This document shows, one piece after another, positions 23,903 through 32,094 of a stretch of DNA of 64,000 nucleotides. The stretch lies in NCBI RefSeq assembly GCF_020539505.1, contig NZ_JACDXW010000004.1:62001-126000 (forward strand), read 5' to 3'. The notes beneath the pieces are model-generated. The model saw only the letters and a list, made by a program, of their open reading frames with translations. It was not told the DNA's origin and did no database searches. The position numbers and the translations under genes are program-made. Within the stretch, counting starts at the first letter, position 1. Every line of letters begins with the position of its first letter. This DNA comes from Mesopusillimonas faecipullorum. Its GTDB lineage: Bacteria; Pseudomonadota; Gammaproteobacteria; Burkholderiales; Burkholderiaceae_B.

Positions 23903-24445
23903 TTACACGGTGGCTTTTGGCTTCTTGGAGGCGCCGCGTTTGCGTGCCGGCTTGCTGGTTTCAGAGGAAGCGGATGGCGTCAAAGGCATGCGCACGACGG
24001 GGGCGTCGCCTTCGGGCGGCAGTGGCAAATCTATCAGTTTGTCTAGCAAGGCGTAAGCCGCCAATAGGTCGGTTTGGCCCATTAAGGTTTCGAGCTCCAG
24101 GTAGCGGGACTCTATGCTTTTGCTGATCTGGCGTACCAGTTTCTTGCTGTGCGCCGTCAGGTCTACGTACACCTTGCGCTGATCGGTAGAAAGGCGATGG
24201 CGCACGATCAAGCCGTCGCGTTCCATGCGTTCGAGTACGCCGCTTAGGCTGGGCGCCAAAATACATGACTCTTCGGCGATGCGGCCGGTTTCCATCTCGC
24301 CATGTTCGTTCAGAACGCGTATCACCCGCCATTGCTGTTCGGTCAGACCCTGTTGTTTAAGCGTAGGCCGAAAATAACGCATCACGGATTCGCGCGCGCG
24401 CAGTAACAGCATGGGGAGATTGCGATGTTGAAATTGGCGATTCAT
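23903..24445 (-). CDS. hpaR: MarR-family repressor HpaR of the homoprotocatechuate operon
   Basis: 180-residue MarR protein. Residues 10-145 match HpaR closely in order of motifs: LLLRARESVMRYFRP, LTEQQWRVIRVLNEHGEMET, the recognition helix region CILAPSLSGVLERMERDGLI and the wing DQRKVYVDLTA. HpaR represses hpa genes and is released by 4-hydroxyphenylacetate or its ring-hydroxylated products. An additional tail of about 35 residues ends in a Lys/Arg-rich segment (KPARKRGASKKPKA), which could add non-specific DNA binding. The gene lies convergent to the livK-type gene and about 11 kb from the hpa operon promoter. The start at 24445 lacks a clear ribosome-binding site; an internal ATG 11 codons later is possible. 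Confidence 0.87.
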   Translation of the reverse strand: MNRQFQHRNLPMLLLRARESVMRYFRPTLKQQGLTEQQWRVIRVLNEHGEMETGRIAEESCILAPSLSGVLERMERDGLIVRHRLSTDQRKVYVDLTAHSKKLVRQISKSIESRYLELETLMGQTDLLAAYALLDKLIDLPLPPEGDAPVVRMPLTPSASSETSKPARKRGASKKPKATV

Positions 24446-24588
24446 GATTCGTGCACGGATTTGGCCGCAGGGGCTGCAATATGCCTGCCGGCGTGTAGGC
24501 TTAATTATAAGAGCGAATTCGTGAATAGCTTAAGTATTTTTCCCAGGGTGAAGTACCTCAATAAAGGTATGGAAGATTCCGCTGGAAA

Positions 24589-24608
24589 CCCTATACTTTT
24601 TCATAGGG
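24589..24608. promoter_or_regulatory. Dyad CCCTAT-N8-ATAGGG upstream of the Rieske operon
   Basis: Six-base arms with an eight-base spacer lie 75 bases before the first Rieske oxygenase start, inside the 237-base gap between hpaR and that gene. The 20-bp size suits a LuxR-type operator and a LuxR-type regulator ends the operon. The rest of the gap is AT-rich around 24500-24545 without a clear promoter. Confidence 0.4.
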
Positions 24609-24682
24609 CAAATAGCATGAGAGCGTCGGCCTAAAAGCAGCACGGCGCCGGGTTGTGAGTCGCACAACACAAGGAGACAAAC

Positions 24683-25720
24683 ATGTTTATCAAGAACACG
24701 TGGTACGTGGCCGCCTGGGCGCATGAAATCACCGAGGCGGCGCCTTTCAGCCGAACCTTGCTGGGCAAGCCCGTTGTCATGTGGCGCAACGCTGATGGCA
24801 GCATCACCGCCTTGCCCGACCGCTGCCCCCATCGCGGGGCGCCGTTGTCGCAGGGGCGTATCGAGCAAGGCCAGTTGCGCTGTATGTATCACGGCATGTT
24901 GTTCAACAGCGATGGGGCCTGTACGCATATACCGGGTCAATCACGCATGCCGCCGGGCGCCGATTTGCAGCGCTTTCCTGTTGTTGAGCGCAACAAATGG
25001 GTATGGATCTGGATGGGCGACCCAGAGCTAGCCGACCCTAGTCTGATACCAGACACTTTCTGGCTGGACAGCCCCGACTGGCGCTATCGGCCAGATTACA
25101 TGCACTACCAGGTCAATTATTTGCTCATCAGCGATAATCTGCTCGATTTTTCCCACCTGGCTTTTGTGCACGAAAAAACGCTGGGGGGTAGTGCGGCCTA
25201 CGCAGAGGTGCGTTCCGAGATAGACAAGCTGCCCAATGGCTTGCACATAGAGCGCTGGCATATGGATTCCACCCCCGCGCCTTTCGTTACCAATCTGGTT
25301 GGCTGGACCCACAATGTCGACCGCTGGAACATCTACGACTTCGTCATGCCGGGCATCTTGCTGATGGATTCCGGCAGTGCGCGAGCCGGCACTGGCGCCC
25401 GACAAGGCAATCGCAGCGAAGCGGTAGAGTTTCGCAGCGCCCAGGCGCTTACTCCCGAAACCGAACATAGCTCGCATTATTTCTTTTCGCAGGCGCACAA
25501 CTTTTCGCTGGATGATGCCTCTGTCACCGACAACTTGCACGCGGGTTTGCTGGCCGGTTTCAAAGAAGACTGGGAAATGCTCCATGCCCAGGCGCGCGTG
25601 CTAGACCTGGACCCTGATTTCAAGATGATGCCTTTGGGGGTAGATACCGCACTGGGGTATTTTCGCGCCTTGGTCAATAAGAACCTGGCAGCCGAGCGCA
25701 AACTCTCGGCTGCCGCCTAA
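24683..25720 (+). CDS. Rieske non-heme iron oxygenase, VanA-like O-demethylase type (first of a pair)
   Basis: 345-residue oxygenase component. The Rieske [2Fe-2S] ligands are C48-x-H50 (CPHRGAPLS) and C67-x2-H70 (CMYHG); the mononuclear iron site is N152-x2-D155-x2-H158-x4-H163 (DNLLDFSHLAFVHEKT). Size and pattern fit the single-subunit class that includes vanillate O-demethylase VanA. The enzyme would use O2 and reducing equivalents to demethylate or hydroxylate an aromatic acid. A strong AAGGAG precedes ATG 24683. The second oxygenase follows 17 bases later. No VanB-type reductase or ferredoxin gene is nearby. Vanillate is one candidate substrate given the Fcs and Lig genes in the window, but other methoxy- or N-methyl compounds are possible. 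Confidence 0.84.
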   Translation: MFIKNTWYVAAWAHEITEAAPFSRTLLGKPVVMWRNADGSITALPDRCPHRGAPLSQGRIEQGQLRCMYHGMLFNSDGACTHIPGQSRMPPGADLQRFPVVERNKWVWIWMGDPELADPSLIPDTFWLDSPDWRYRPDYMHYQVNYLLISDNLLDFSHLAFVHEKTLGGSAAYAEVRSEIDKLPNGLHIERWHMDSTPAPFVTNLVGWTHNVDRWNIYDFVMPGILLMDSGSARAGTGARQGNRSEAVEFRSAQALTPETEHSSHYFFSQAHNFSLDDASVTDNLHAGLLAGFKEDWEMLHAQARVLDLDPDFKMMPLGVDTALGYFRALVNKNLAAERKLSAAA

Positions 25721-25737
25721 CTGCCCCGGAGACTTGC

Positions 25738-26847
25738 ATGACTTTACCTAACGCTCCTACGCTGGCTGCGCTCAAGCATGCCGCTGCCGGCATGGCCAAT
25801 CGCGACACGCCTTTCATCTTCGACGAGTGGTATGTAGCCGCATTCGCCGACGATGTGTCGCGTACGCTGCTACCCCGTCGGCTGCTTGGTAAACGCGTGG
25901 TGCTTTATCGCAGCGAGTCCGGCCAAGTGGTGGCCTTGTCCGATCGTTGCGCGCATCGAGCCTACCCTTTGTCTTTGGGCTCTCTGGAAGGCGATACCCT
26001 GGTGTGTGGCTACCATGGGTTTCGCTTCGATACCCAGGGCAATTGCATAGAGGTTCCTTCGGCCAGCAAGTGCCCCAAAGGCATAGGCGTAGCCAGTTAC
26101 CCTGTCATAGAAAAAGGCCCGCTTGTCTGGATCTGGATGGGGGACCCAGCGCTGGCCGACCCTGCCAAGCTGCCCGAACAAGAATGGCTGGGAGCCGCCG
26201 ACTGGAAGCATTCGCAGGGTGGTTTTCAGTTGCAATCCAACTACGTCAGCATGCACGAGAATCTGCTAGACCTGACCCATCTTTCTTACTTGCATGCCAA
26301 AACCTTTGGCACACCCGATTACGCCAGGGCCGCATTTCGCTCTGAAGTCGGCGATGGCTATTTTGCGCTGTATCGCGACGTGGTGCCAACCACTTTGCCC
26401 CCGGTATGGGCCGAACCCACAGGGCTAGTAGGCTGCGACACCGCTGCCCGTATTGTGAAGTCAGAGTTCAAGTCCCCGGCCTTTCATCAAGTCAACGTCA
26501 ACTTTTACGATAGCCAACTGCCCGAGTCTCAGCGTCAGGTGTCGCGCATACGGACGGCCCACCTGCTTACACCCGAAACCCAAAGCAGCTGTCACTATTT
26601 CATCGTGCATGGTCGTGATTTCGCCTTGCGGGACGATGCCGTCACTGCCTTCATGCACGAGCAACTCTTCAAGGCTTTCCAAGAAGACGTAGACGGGATG
26701 GCCGCTTTAGAGCAAGTCTGGGAAACCACGGATGCCGATGAGATGTACGAAATGTCGGTGGCGGCGGATGGTCCATCGGTGGCAATGCGCCGCTACTTAA
26801 AGGCCCGCGCTGAACCGGTGGCGTCCCTGGTGCGCGTTTCCGCCTAA
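25738..26847 (+). CDS. Rieske non-heme iron oxygenase, VanA-like (second of a pair)
   Basis: 369-residue oxygenase component related to, but clearly different from, its upstream neighbour. Rieske ligands are C71-x-H73 (CAHRAYPLS) and C90-x2-H93 (CGYHG); the iron site is N175-x2-D178-x2-H181-x4-H186 (HENLLDLTHLSYLHAKT). It has about 25 extra N-terminal residues. It starts 17 bases after the first oxygenase, so both are probably made together. They could be two independent enzymes for related substrates, act in sequence, or form a mixed assembly; the sequence does not decide. No electron-transfer gene is adjacent. The gene is followed 17 bases later by the LuxR-type regulator. Confidence 0.83.
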   Translation: MTLPNAPTLAALKHAAAGMANRDTPFIFDEWYVAAFADDVSRTLLPRRLLGKRVVLYRSESGQVVALSDRCAHRAYPLSLGSLEGDTLVCGYHGFRFDTQGNCIEVPSASKCPKGIGVASYPVIEKGPLVWIWMGDPALADPAKLPEQEWLGAADWKHSQGGFQLQSNYVSMHENLLDLTHLSYLHAKTFGTPDYARAAFRSEVGDGYFALYRDVVPTTLPPVWAEPTGLVGCDTAARIVKSEFKSPAFHQVNVNFYDSQLPESQRQVSRIRTAHLLTPETQSSCHYFIVHGRDFALRDDAVTAFMHEQLFKAFQEDVDGMAALEQVWETTDADEMYEMSVAADGPSVAMRRYLKARAEPVASLVRVSA

Positions 26848-26864
26848 GCGCAGGTCAAGTACAC

Positions 26865-27647
26865 ATGAGCATCGAACAGCTGGCCCTGGCCGACTTGGTA
26901 GAGGCCATAGGCAGTAAGCAGTTTGCCGCTTCAGCTTTCGCTGTTGTCGAGCAAGCCTTTCAGGCTGATCACATCGTCGTACAAGTGGTCGAAGAAGATC
27001 GCGTACGCGGCTTGTTTACCGAGGGCAGGCTGTCGGCGCGCGTGGCGGCTACCATCAATCAGCGCTATGTCGAACGCTACTACATGCTGGATGAAAGCCT
27101 GCGAGCTTTGGGTAACGTGAACGATAAAGCGCCTACAGTGGTTCATGTAGACCCTGGCGGCCAAGCCTCGCCCACCTACAAGAATTATTTTTTCGAGCGC
27201 ACCGGTTTGTGCGACAAGCTTTCCATCGTTAGCCGCCGCGAGGCTGGCTTACTGCTCTGCAACGTTTACAGGCTGAAGGATTCTGGCCCGTTTACGCGGC
27301 AACAGCTGATGCGGGCAAAACGGTTGGCGCCTGTGCTGAGCGCCGCCGTTTGGCGCCACTTGGCCAATGTGGGAGAACCCGCCTTGCCTGCCATGAGTCC
27401 GTCTCTGGAAGTCCACCAGGCCGAACGGGCTGCCTTGCGGCATCTTTCTGCACGAGAGTCTGAAATCTGCCGTCGGCTGTTGGCGGGCGCCAGCAACGAA
27501 GGTGTGGCCTTGGACTTGAACGTCAGCGTGCACACGGTGCGCACGCTGCGTAAACGCATTTACAAGAAACTGCAGGTGAATTCGCTGGGCGATTTGTATG
27601 CACGTTATCTGGGCGCCATGTCGGCCGAGGTCAACAGTGGGCGTTAG
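26865..27647 (+). CDS. LuxR-type HTH transcriptional regulator
   Basis: 260-residue regulator with a C-terminal LuxR HTH (about residues 190-250: LSARESEICRRLLAGASNEG, then VSVHTVRTLRKRIYKKL). The N-terminal ~180 residues contain no response-regulator receiver motif and do not show the invariant pattern of acyl-homoserine-lactone domains that I would expect, so it is more likely a sensor of another ligand. It is the third gene of the tandem Rieske oxygenase operon, 17 bases after the second oxygenase, which suggests self-regulated control by the substrate. Its stop lies six bases from the end of the convergent gabD gene. Confidence 0.8.
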   Translation: MSIEQLALADLVEAIGSKQFAASAFAVVEQAFQADHIVVQVVEEDRVRGLFTEGRLSARVAATINQRYVERYYMLDESLRALGNVNDKAPTVVHVDPGGQASPTYKNYFFERTGLCDKLSIVSRREAGLLLCNVYRLKDSGPFTRQQLMRAKRLAPVLSAAVWRHLANVGEPALPAMSPSLEVHQAERAALRHLSARESEICRRLLAGASNEGVALDLNVSVHTVRTLRKRIYKKLQVNSLGDLYARYLGAMSAEVNSGR

Positions 27648-27653
27648 GCCTGC

Positions 27654-29114
27654 CTAATTCGCCCACGCCAAATACTTCAGCTCGGTATAGTCGTCTAGCC
27701 CATGATGCGAGCCTTCGCGGCCTTGACCGGATTGTTTGATGCCACCAAAGGGGGCAACCTCAGTGGAAATCAAGCCTGTGTTGATCCCCACCATACCGTA
27801 TTCCAAGGCCTCGCTGACACGCCAGATACGGGCGGCATCACGGCTGTACAAATAAGAGGCCAGGCCGAAAATGGTGTCATTCGCCAATGAGATGGCTTGC
27901 TCTTCGGTTTCGAAGCGAATCAAAGAGGACACCGGGCCGAATATCTCTTCGCTGAAAAGGCGCATTGTGTCAGTGACATCGGTAACAACAGTGGGGCTGA
28001 ACCACAGCCCGCCCAGCGGGTGCGGCTTTCCGCCGAGCACGATTTTGGCCCCCTGGCTGCAAGCGTCTTCCAGCAAAGCGCTGACTTTGTTGACGGCCTC
28101 TTTGTTGATAAGCGGCCCTTGCTCTACGCCTGCTTCCAGGCCGTTTCCGACCTTGAGCGCTTGCACCGCCTGGGTAAGTTTGGCGGCAAAAGCGTCGTAG
28201 ACACCTGCCTGCACCAAAAAGCGATTGGTACACACGCAGGTTTGCCCCGCGTTGCGGTACTTGGATGCCACGGCACCAGCGACGGCGGCGTCAAGGTCGG
28301 CGTCGTCAAAGACAATGAAGGGGGCGTTGCCGCCCAGCTCAAGAGAGAGCTTTTTGATGGTGGGTGCTGATTGCGCCATCAGCTTGCGTCCCACGCCGGT
28401 AGAGCCGGTGAAAGACAGTTTGCGCACGACTGGGCTGTCAGTCAGTGTTTTGCCTATGGAAGCTGCCTCGCCCACAACCAGGTTGAATACGCCGGGAGGC
28501 ACGCCGGCACGCAAGGCCAATTCACCCAAGGCCAAAGCAGAAAGCGGCGTAAGTTCGGAAGGCTTGACCACCATGGTGCACCCTGCTGCCAAAGCGGGGC
28601 CCACTTTGCGGGTGATCATGGCGGCGGGGAAGTTCCAGGGGGTGATGGCAGCGCACACGCCCACGGGCTGGCGCAACACCATCAGGCGTCTGTCTTTGGC
28701 GGGGCTGGGGATGATCTCGCCATAGAGGCGCTTGGCTTCCTCGGCATACCATTCAAGATAGCTGGCGGCGTAGACGATTTCTCCGCTGGCCTCTGCCAGG
28801 GGCTTGCCCTGTTCAAGTGTCATGATGCGTGCCAGGTCGTCTTTGTGCTGCAGCATCAGTTCGAACCAGCGCCGCAAAATGGCGGCGCGTGAACGGGCCG
28901 TCAGGGCACGCCAATCGGGCAGGGCTGCGGCGGCGGCATCTATGGCTTGCTGAGTTTCATCTGCGCCGGCATAAGCGACCGACGTTAGTACAGCGCCGCT
29001 GGCAGGGTTGGTTACCTCGAGTTGTTCACCCGAAATCGCATCGCGCCACTGTCCGTTGATCAGGCATTGATGATGCAGGAGCGTAGGGTCTTTAAGATCG
29101 AATCCGGCTGGCAT
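27654..29114 (-). CDS. gabD: Succinate-semialdehyde dehydrogenase (NAD(P)+)
   Basis: 486-residue aldehyde dehydrogenase with catalytic Cys293 (NAGQTCVCTNRF, with the redox-switch second Cys295 typical of GabD), Glu259 (LELGGNAP) and the FTGSTGVG motif near 235. It oxidises succinate semialdehyde to succinate. It is the last gene of the hpa operon, directly after hpaI, whose aldolase reaction releases pyruvate and succinate semialdehyde, so it completes the route into the TCA cycle. ATG 29114 has an AAGGAGACC ribosome-binding site; the longer upstream frame overlapping hpaI is not favoured. The gene ends six bases from the convergent LuxR gene. Confidence 0.9.
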   Translation of the reverse strand: MPAGFDLKDPTLLHHQCLINGQWRDAISGEQLEVTNPASGAVLTSVAYAGADETQQAIDAAAAALPDWRALTARSRAAILRRWFELMLQHKDDLARIMTLEQGKPLAEASGEIVYAASYLEWYAEEAKRLYGEIIPSPAKDRRLMVLRQPVGVCAAITPWNFPAAMITRKVGPALAAGCTMVVKPSELTPLSALALGELALRAGVPPGVFNLVVGEAASIGKTLTDSPVVRKLSFTGSTGVGRKLMAQSAPTIKKLSLELGGNAPFIVFDDADLDAAVAGAVASKYRNAGQTCVCTNRFLVQAGVYDAFAAKLTQAVQALKVGNGLEAGVEQGPLINKEAVNKVSALLEDACSQGAKIVLGGKPHPLGGLWFSPTVVTDVTDTMRLFSEEIFGPVSSLIRFETEEQAISLANDTIFGLASYLYSRDAARIWRVSEALEYGMVGINTGLISTEVAPFGGIKQSGQGREGSHHGLDDYTELKYLAWAN

Positions 29115-29143
29115 GAGGTCTCCTTGGTGGGGCTTTAAGCTTA

Positions 29144-29944
29144 TCAATAGCCGGCGCCGGCTGTCGAGGTGCCCGTTTGGGGCCGTACCTTACTCAGTAA
29201 CTGTAGGGCCGCACTGCGTAGCAAGGCGGTGTCGGCGCCCAGTGCCATGAACGACGCCCCCGACTTGCGATAGCCTTCTGCCAAAGCAGGGTCGGCACAG
29301 AAAACGCCGGCTGCCTTGCCATGTTGCCGGATGCGTTGCAAAGCGGTTTCTATGGCTTGCTTGACCTCGGGATGACCCGGCTGACCCAAGTAGCCCAATG
29401 AGGCTGCCAGATCGGATGGCCCCAAAAATACGGCGTCTACGCCCTCGACTTGGGCAATTGCATCGAGATTATCCAGGGCGGTGCGGGACTCTATCTGCAC
29501 CACCAGGCAGGTTTGCGCATCGGCCTGCGAGAAATAATCGGAGACGGCGTTCCAACGGGCGCCGCGCTCCAGCCCGGTGCCCACGCCGCGAATGCCTCGT
29601 GGCGGATAGCGTGTGGCGCGAACCAATTGTTGGGCTTGCTCGGCGGTTTCCACCATAGGCATCAACAGGGTTTGTACACCTACGCCCAGCAACTGTTTGA
29701 TCAGCGAGGCGTCGTGATTGGGCGGGCGAACCAGGCAAGGGCTAGGGTAGGCGGCAATAGCTTGTAGCTGCGCCTGGATACCGCGCAAATCGGTCAAACC
29801 GTGCTCTGCGTCTATCAGCAGAAAGTCGAAGCCGCAGGTAGCCAGAATTTCGGCGCTGACGGGGTGGCCCATGCCTAGAAACAGACCCAGTTGCGTGTGT
29901 TGCCCCGCCAGGGCCTGTTTGAAAGCGTTGACCGGCATCTGCAT
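29144..29944 (-). CDS. hpaI: 4-hydroxy-2-oxoheptanedioate aldolase
   Basis: 266-residue class II HpcH/HpaI aldolase that splits 4-hydroxy-2-oxoheptane-1,7-dioate into pyruvate and succinate semialdehyde. Family segments are GLFLGMGHPVSAEI, LLIDAEHGLTD (catalytic His), LVRPP, VQIESRTAL (metal Glu) and VFLGPSDLAASLG. ATG 29944 has an AAAGG ribosome-binding site; the long upstream frame running through hpaH is an overlap artefact. It follows hpaH by 23 bases and precedes gabD by 29 bases in the HPC operon. The start two codons later (MPVNAF) is an alternative. Confidence 0.93.
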   Translation of the reverse strand: MQMPVNAFKQALAGQHTQLGLFLGMGHPVSAEILATCGFDFLLIDAEHGLTDLRGIQAQLQAIAAYPSPCLVRPPNHDASLIKQLLGVGVQTLLMPMVETAEQAQQLVRATRYPPRGIRGVGTGLERGARWNAVSDYFSQADAQTCLVVQIESRTALDNLDAIAQVEGVDAVFLGPSDLAASLGYLGQPGHPEVKQAIETALQRIRQHGKAAGVFCADPALAEGYRKSGASFMALGADTALLRSAALQLLSKVRPQTGTSTAGAGY

Positions 29945-29967
29945 GAAGCGACCTTTTAAAGTTAAGG

Positions 29968-30771
29968 CTAAACGAATCGGAAGGCGATTTGGCCCAGTTT
30001 GCCATAGTCGGCTTGAAAGGTATCGCCGCGCTGGGCTGGTACAGGCCGGGTAAATGACCCCCCAAGAATCAGATCGCCTGCTTGCAAGTGTTCGCCATGC
30101 GGGGCGATTTTGTTGGCCAGCCAAGCCACTCCCATGGCGGGGTGATTGAGCACACCCGCAGCCAGCCCGGTTTCTTCTAGTACGCCGTTTTTATACAGCA
30201 TGGCGCCCAGCCAGCGCAGGTCGACGGCATCGGGGCGCACCGGGCGGCCGCCAGGTACCACGCCGGCATTGGCGGCAAAGTCGGAAATCGTATCGAAGAC
30301 CTTGCGCGGTGCGCGCGTGTCACGATCGAACTGCTCAATGCGGGCGTCTATGATTTCCAGCGCTGGTGTGACGTAATCGGTGGCCGACAGTACGTCGTAG
30401 ATCGTGACATTCGGGCCGCGCAAAGGGGCTTTCAAAATGAACCCCAGTTCAACTTCTATGCGCGGCGCAATGAAGCGCTCAAACGGAATGTCTGTGCCGC
30501 TTTCGAAGAACATGTCGTCCAATAGCGGGGCGTAGTCGGGCTCGGTAATCTGCGAGGACAGCTGCATGGCGCGCGAGGTCAGGCCTATCTTGCGGCCTTT
30601 GATGCTGCGGCCCTCGGCCAGTTTCAGCGCTACCCAAGCGCGTTGAATGGCGTAGCCGTCGTCTATGGTCATGGCCGGGTGCGCGGCAGAAAAATGACGC
30701 AGTTGCGTACGGTTCTTTTCGGCCTCGTGCAGTTGGGCCGCCAGGGTTTTTATCAGTGCGGGGTCAAGCAT
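29968..30771 (-). CDS. hpaH: 2-oxo-hept-3-ene-1,7-dioate hydratase
   Basis: 267-residue hydratase of the fumarylacetoacetase-like fold, closely patterned on HpaH/Hpc[38 protein letters not shown] (metal-binding Glu), [12 protein letters not shown] and [13 protein letters not shown]. It adds water to 2-oxo-hept-3-ene-1,7-dioate, giving the HpaI substrate. It requires a divalent metal. It sits between hpaF and hpaI in the operon, 14 bases after hpaF. The length equals the E. coli homologue. Confidence 0.93.
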   Translation of the reverse strand: MLDPALIKTLAAQLHEAEKNRTQLRHFSAAHPAMTIDDGYAIQRAWVALKLAEGRSIKGRKIGLTSRAMQLSSQITEPDYAPLLDDMFFESGTDIPFERFIAPRIEVELGFILKAPLRGPNVTIYDVLSATDYVTPALEIIDARIEQFDRDTRAPRKVFDTISDFAANAGVVPGGRPVRPDAVDLRWLGAMLYKNGVLEETGLAAGVLNHPAMGVAWLANKIAPHGEHLQAGDLILGGSFTRPVPAQRGDTFQADYGKLGQIAFRFV

Positions 30772-30785
30772 CAGGGCTTCCTGTG

Positions 30786-31193
30786 TCAGGCAGAGGCGCG
30801 CAGGCGTGCGTGCAGGTTATTGTGTTTCCAGGTGCCGGCTTCGCTGAACTCGTTGATTTCCATGGATAAGGCCAGGCCGGTGCGCTGGAAGATAGGCTCG
30901 AAGTGTGCCTTCATGATGTCGAACAAGGCGTCCCCCGTGGCTTGGCGTATGGCCGCACTACGCCCGGCACCCATGCGCAGGTTGGCATGGACGAAGGCGG
31001 CATCGGGGCGGCCATCGGCAATGCCGTAGTCTTCGCATACCAGTGCTCGAACGCGTATGCCCCCCAAGGGGTAAACCGCTAGTCCTTCCGGGCTGCGGTA
31101 AGCGGCAAGGCAGCGCGCCAGTTTTTCGCAAAGCGCTTGCATGTGGGCGTCGGCTTTAAGATTGGCGGAATACTCAAGAGTAAGATGTGGCAT
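30786..31193 (-). CDS. hpaF: 5-carboxymethyl-2-hydroxymuconate delta-isomerase
   Basis: 135-residue member of the CHMI subgroup of the tautomerase superfamily. The N-terminal Pro after the initiator Met ([12 protein letters not shown]) is the catalytic base. [18 protein letters not shown] and [15 protein letters not shown] are typical central segments. The enzyme isomerises 5-carboxymethyl-2-hydroxymuconate to the oxo form used by the decarboxylase HpaG. The gene lies 11 bases after hpaD and 14 before hpaH. Confidence 0.92.
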   Translation of the reverse strand: MPHLTLEYSANLKADAHMQALCEKLARCLAAYRSPEGLAVYPLGGIRVRALVCEDYGIADGRPDAAFVHANLRMGAGRSAAIRQATGDALFDIMKAHFEPIFQRTGLALSMEINEFSEAGTWKHNNLHARLRASA

Positions 31194-31204
31194 GGCAAGG
31201 GCGC

Positions 31205-32074
31205 TCAGGCGGCAGTGATTAAGGGCGTAACTGGAAAAATCGCATTGATCTGCCCGGTGCCCGAACTGCCGAAATAAGGGGTGATGATTTCCACGCCCTG
31301 GTCGTAGGCCTTACCGCCCAGCAAACCCAGCAACATGGCGGTGTCGTGCATGCCGCCTTCGCCCCAGCATTTTTCGTTGTACATGGGCAGCATTTTCAGG
31401 AAAGTGCTCCAGTCGCCACGCTTCCACATTTCCACGACGCTGAGGTCCATGGTTTCGAGGAAGGGGTTGTACACCTTGTGCATATAAGCCGGTGCTGTGC
31501 CGTTGTCGGCAAAGTGGTGCGACAACGAGCCGCTGGCAAAGACGGCCACCGTACCGTCGTAGTGATCTTCGATGGCGCGACGTACCGCCAGGCCGAAATC
31601 TTGGCTTTCCTCCAAGGTGTGCCACATGCACCAACCGGCTACGCTGACCACCTTGAAATGTTGATCGGCATTCATATACCGCATGGGCACCAGCGTCCCG
31701 TATTCGAGTTCCAGGGTGGTTTCGCTGTGCGCCCGCGAGGCGATACCGGCTTGGTTGGCGGTCTGCGCCAGCAAATGACCCAGTTGAGGGTTGCCGGGGT
31801 ATTCGTAAGGCAGATTCTTGATGAAATGCGGCAGCTCGTTGCTGGTGTAAACGCCTTTGAAGTTTGGTGCGCAATTGATGTGATATTCGGAGTTGACCAG
31901 CCAGTGCACATCGAACACGACGATGGTGTCTACGCCCAGTTCTCGGCAGCGACGGCCTATTTCGATATGGCCGTCTATGGCGGCCTGCCGGCAACCTTGA
32001 TGAGGACCTTCCAGCTCGGAAAGGTACATGGAAGGAACATGGGTGATTTTGGCGGCCAGTGCAAGGGTGCCCAT
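31205..32074 (-). CDS. hpaD: 3,4-dihydroxyphenylacetate (homoprotocatechuate) 2,3-dioxygenase
   Basis: 289-residue class III (LigB-superfamily) extradiol dioxygenase that cleaves homoprotocatechuate using Fe(II). His12 (KITHVPSMYLSELEG) and His57 (VFDVHWLVN) are the expected metal ligands and the CWGEGGMHD segment supplies the carboxylate ligand. FASGSLSHHFADN and the C-terminal SSGTGQINAIFP are shared with E. coli HpaD almost word for word. This is the type III enzyme, not the unrelated cupin or vicinal-oxygen-chelate homoprotocatechuate dioxygenases found in other bacteria. It is the ring-opening step of the operon, 20 bases after hpaE. Confidence 0.94.
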   Translation of the reverse strand: MGTLALAAKITHVPSMYLSELEGPHQGCRQAAIDGHIEIGRRCRELGVDTIVVFDVHWLVNSEYHINCAPNFKGVYTSNELPHFIKNLPYEYPGNPQLGHLLAQTANQAGIASRAHSETTLELEYGTLVPMRYMNADQHFKVVSVAGWCMWHTLEESQDFGLAVRRAIEDHYDGTVAVFASGSLSHHFADNGTAPAYMHKVYNPFLETMDLSVVEMWKRGDWSTFLKMLPMYNEKCWGEGGMHDTAMLLGLLGGKAYDQGVEIITPYFGSSGTGQINAIFPVTPLITAA

Positions 32075-32094
32075 GGCGGTCTCCGGAGTTTGGC

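Noticed and set aside
29945-30124. Long N-terminal extension of hpaI (60 codons)
   Set aside because: It lies inside hpaH in another frame; ATG 29944 with AAAGG gives the normal HpaI length.
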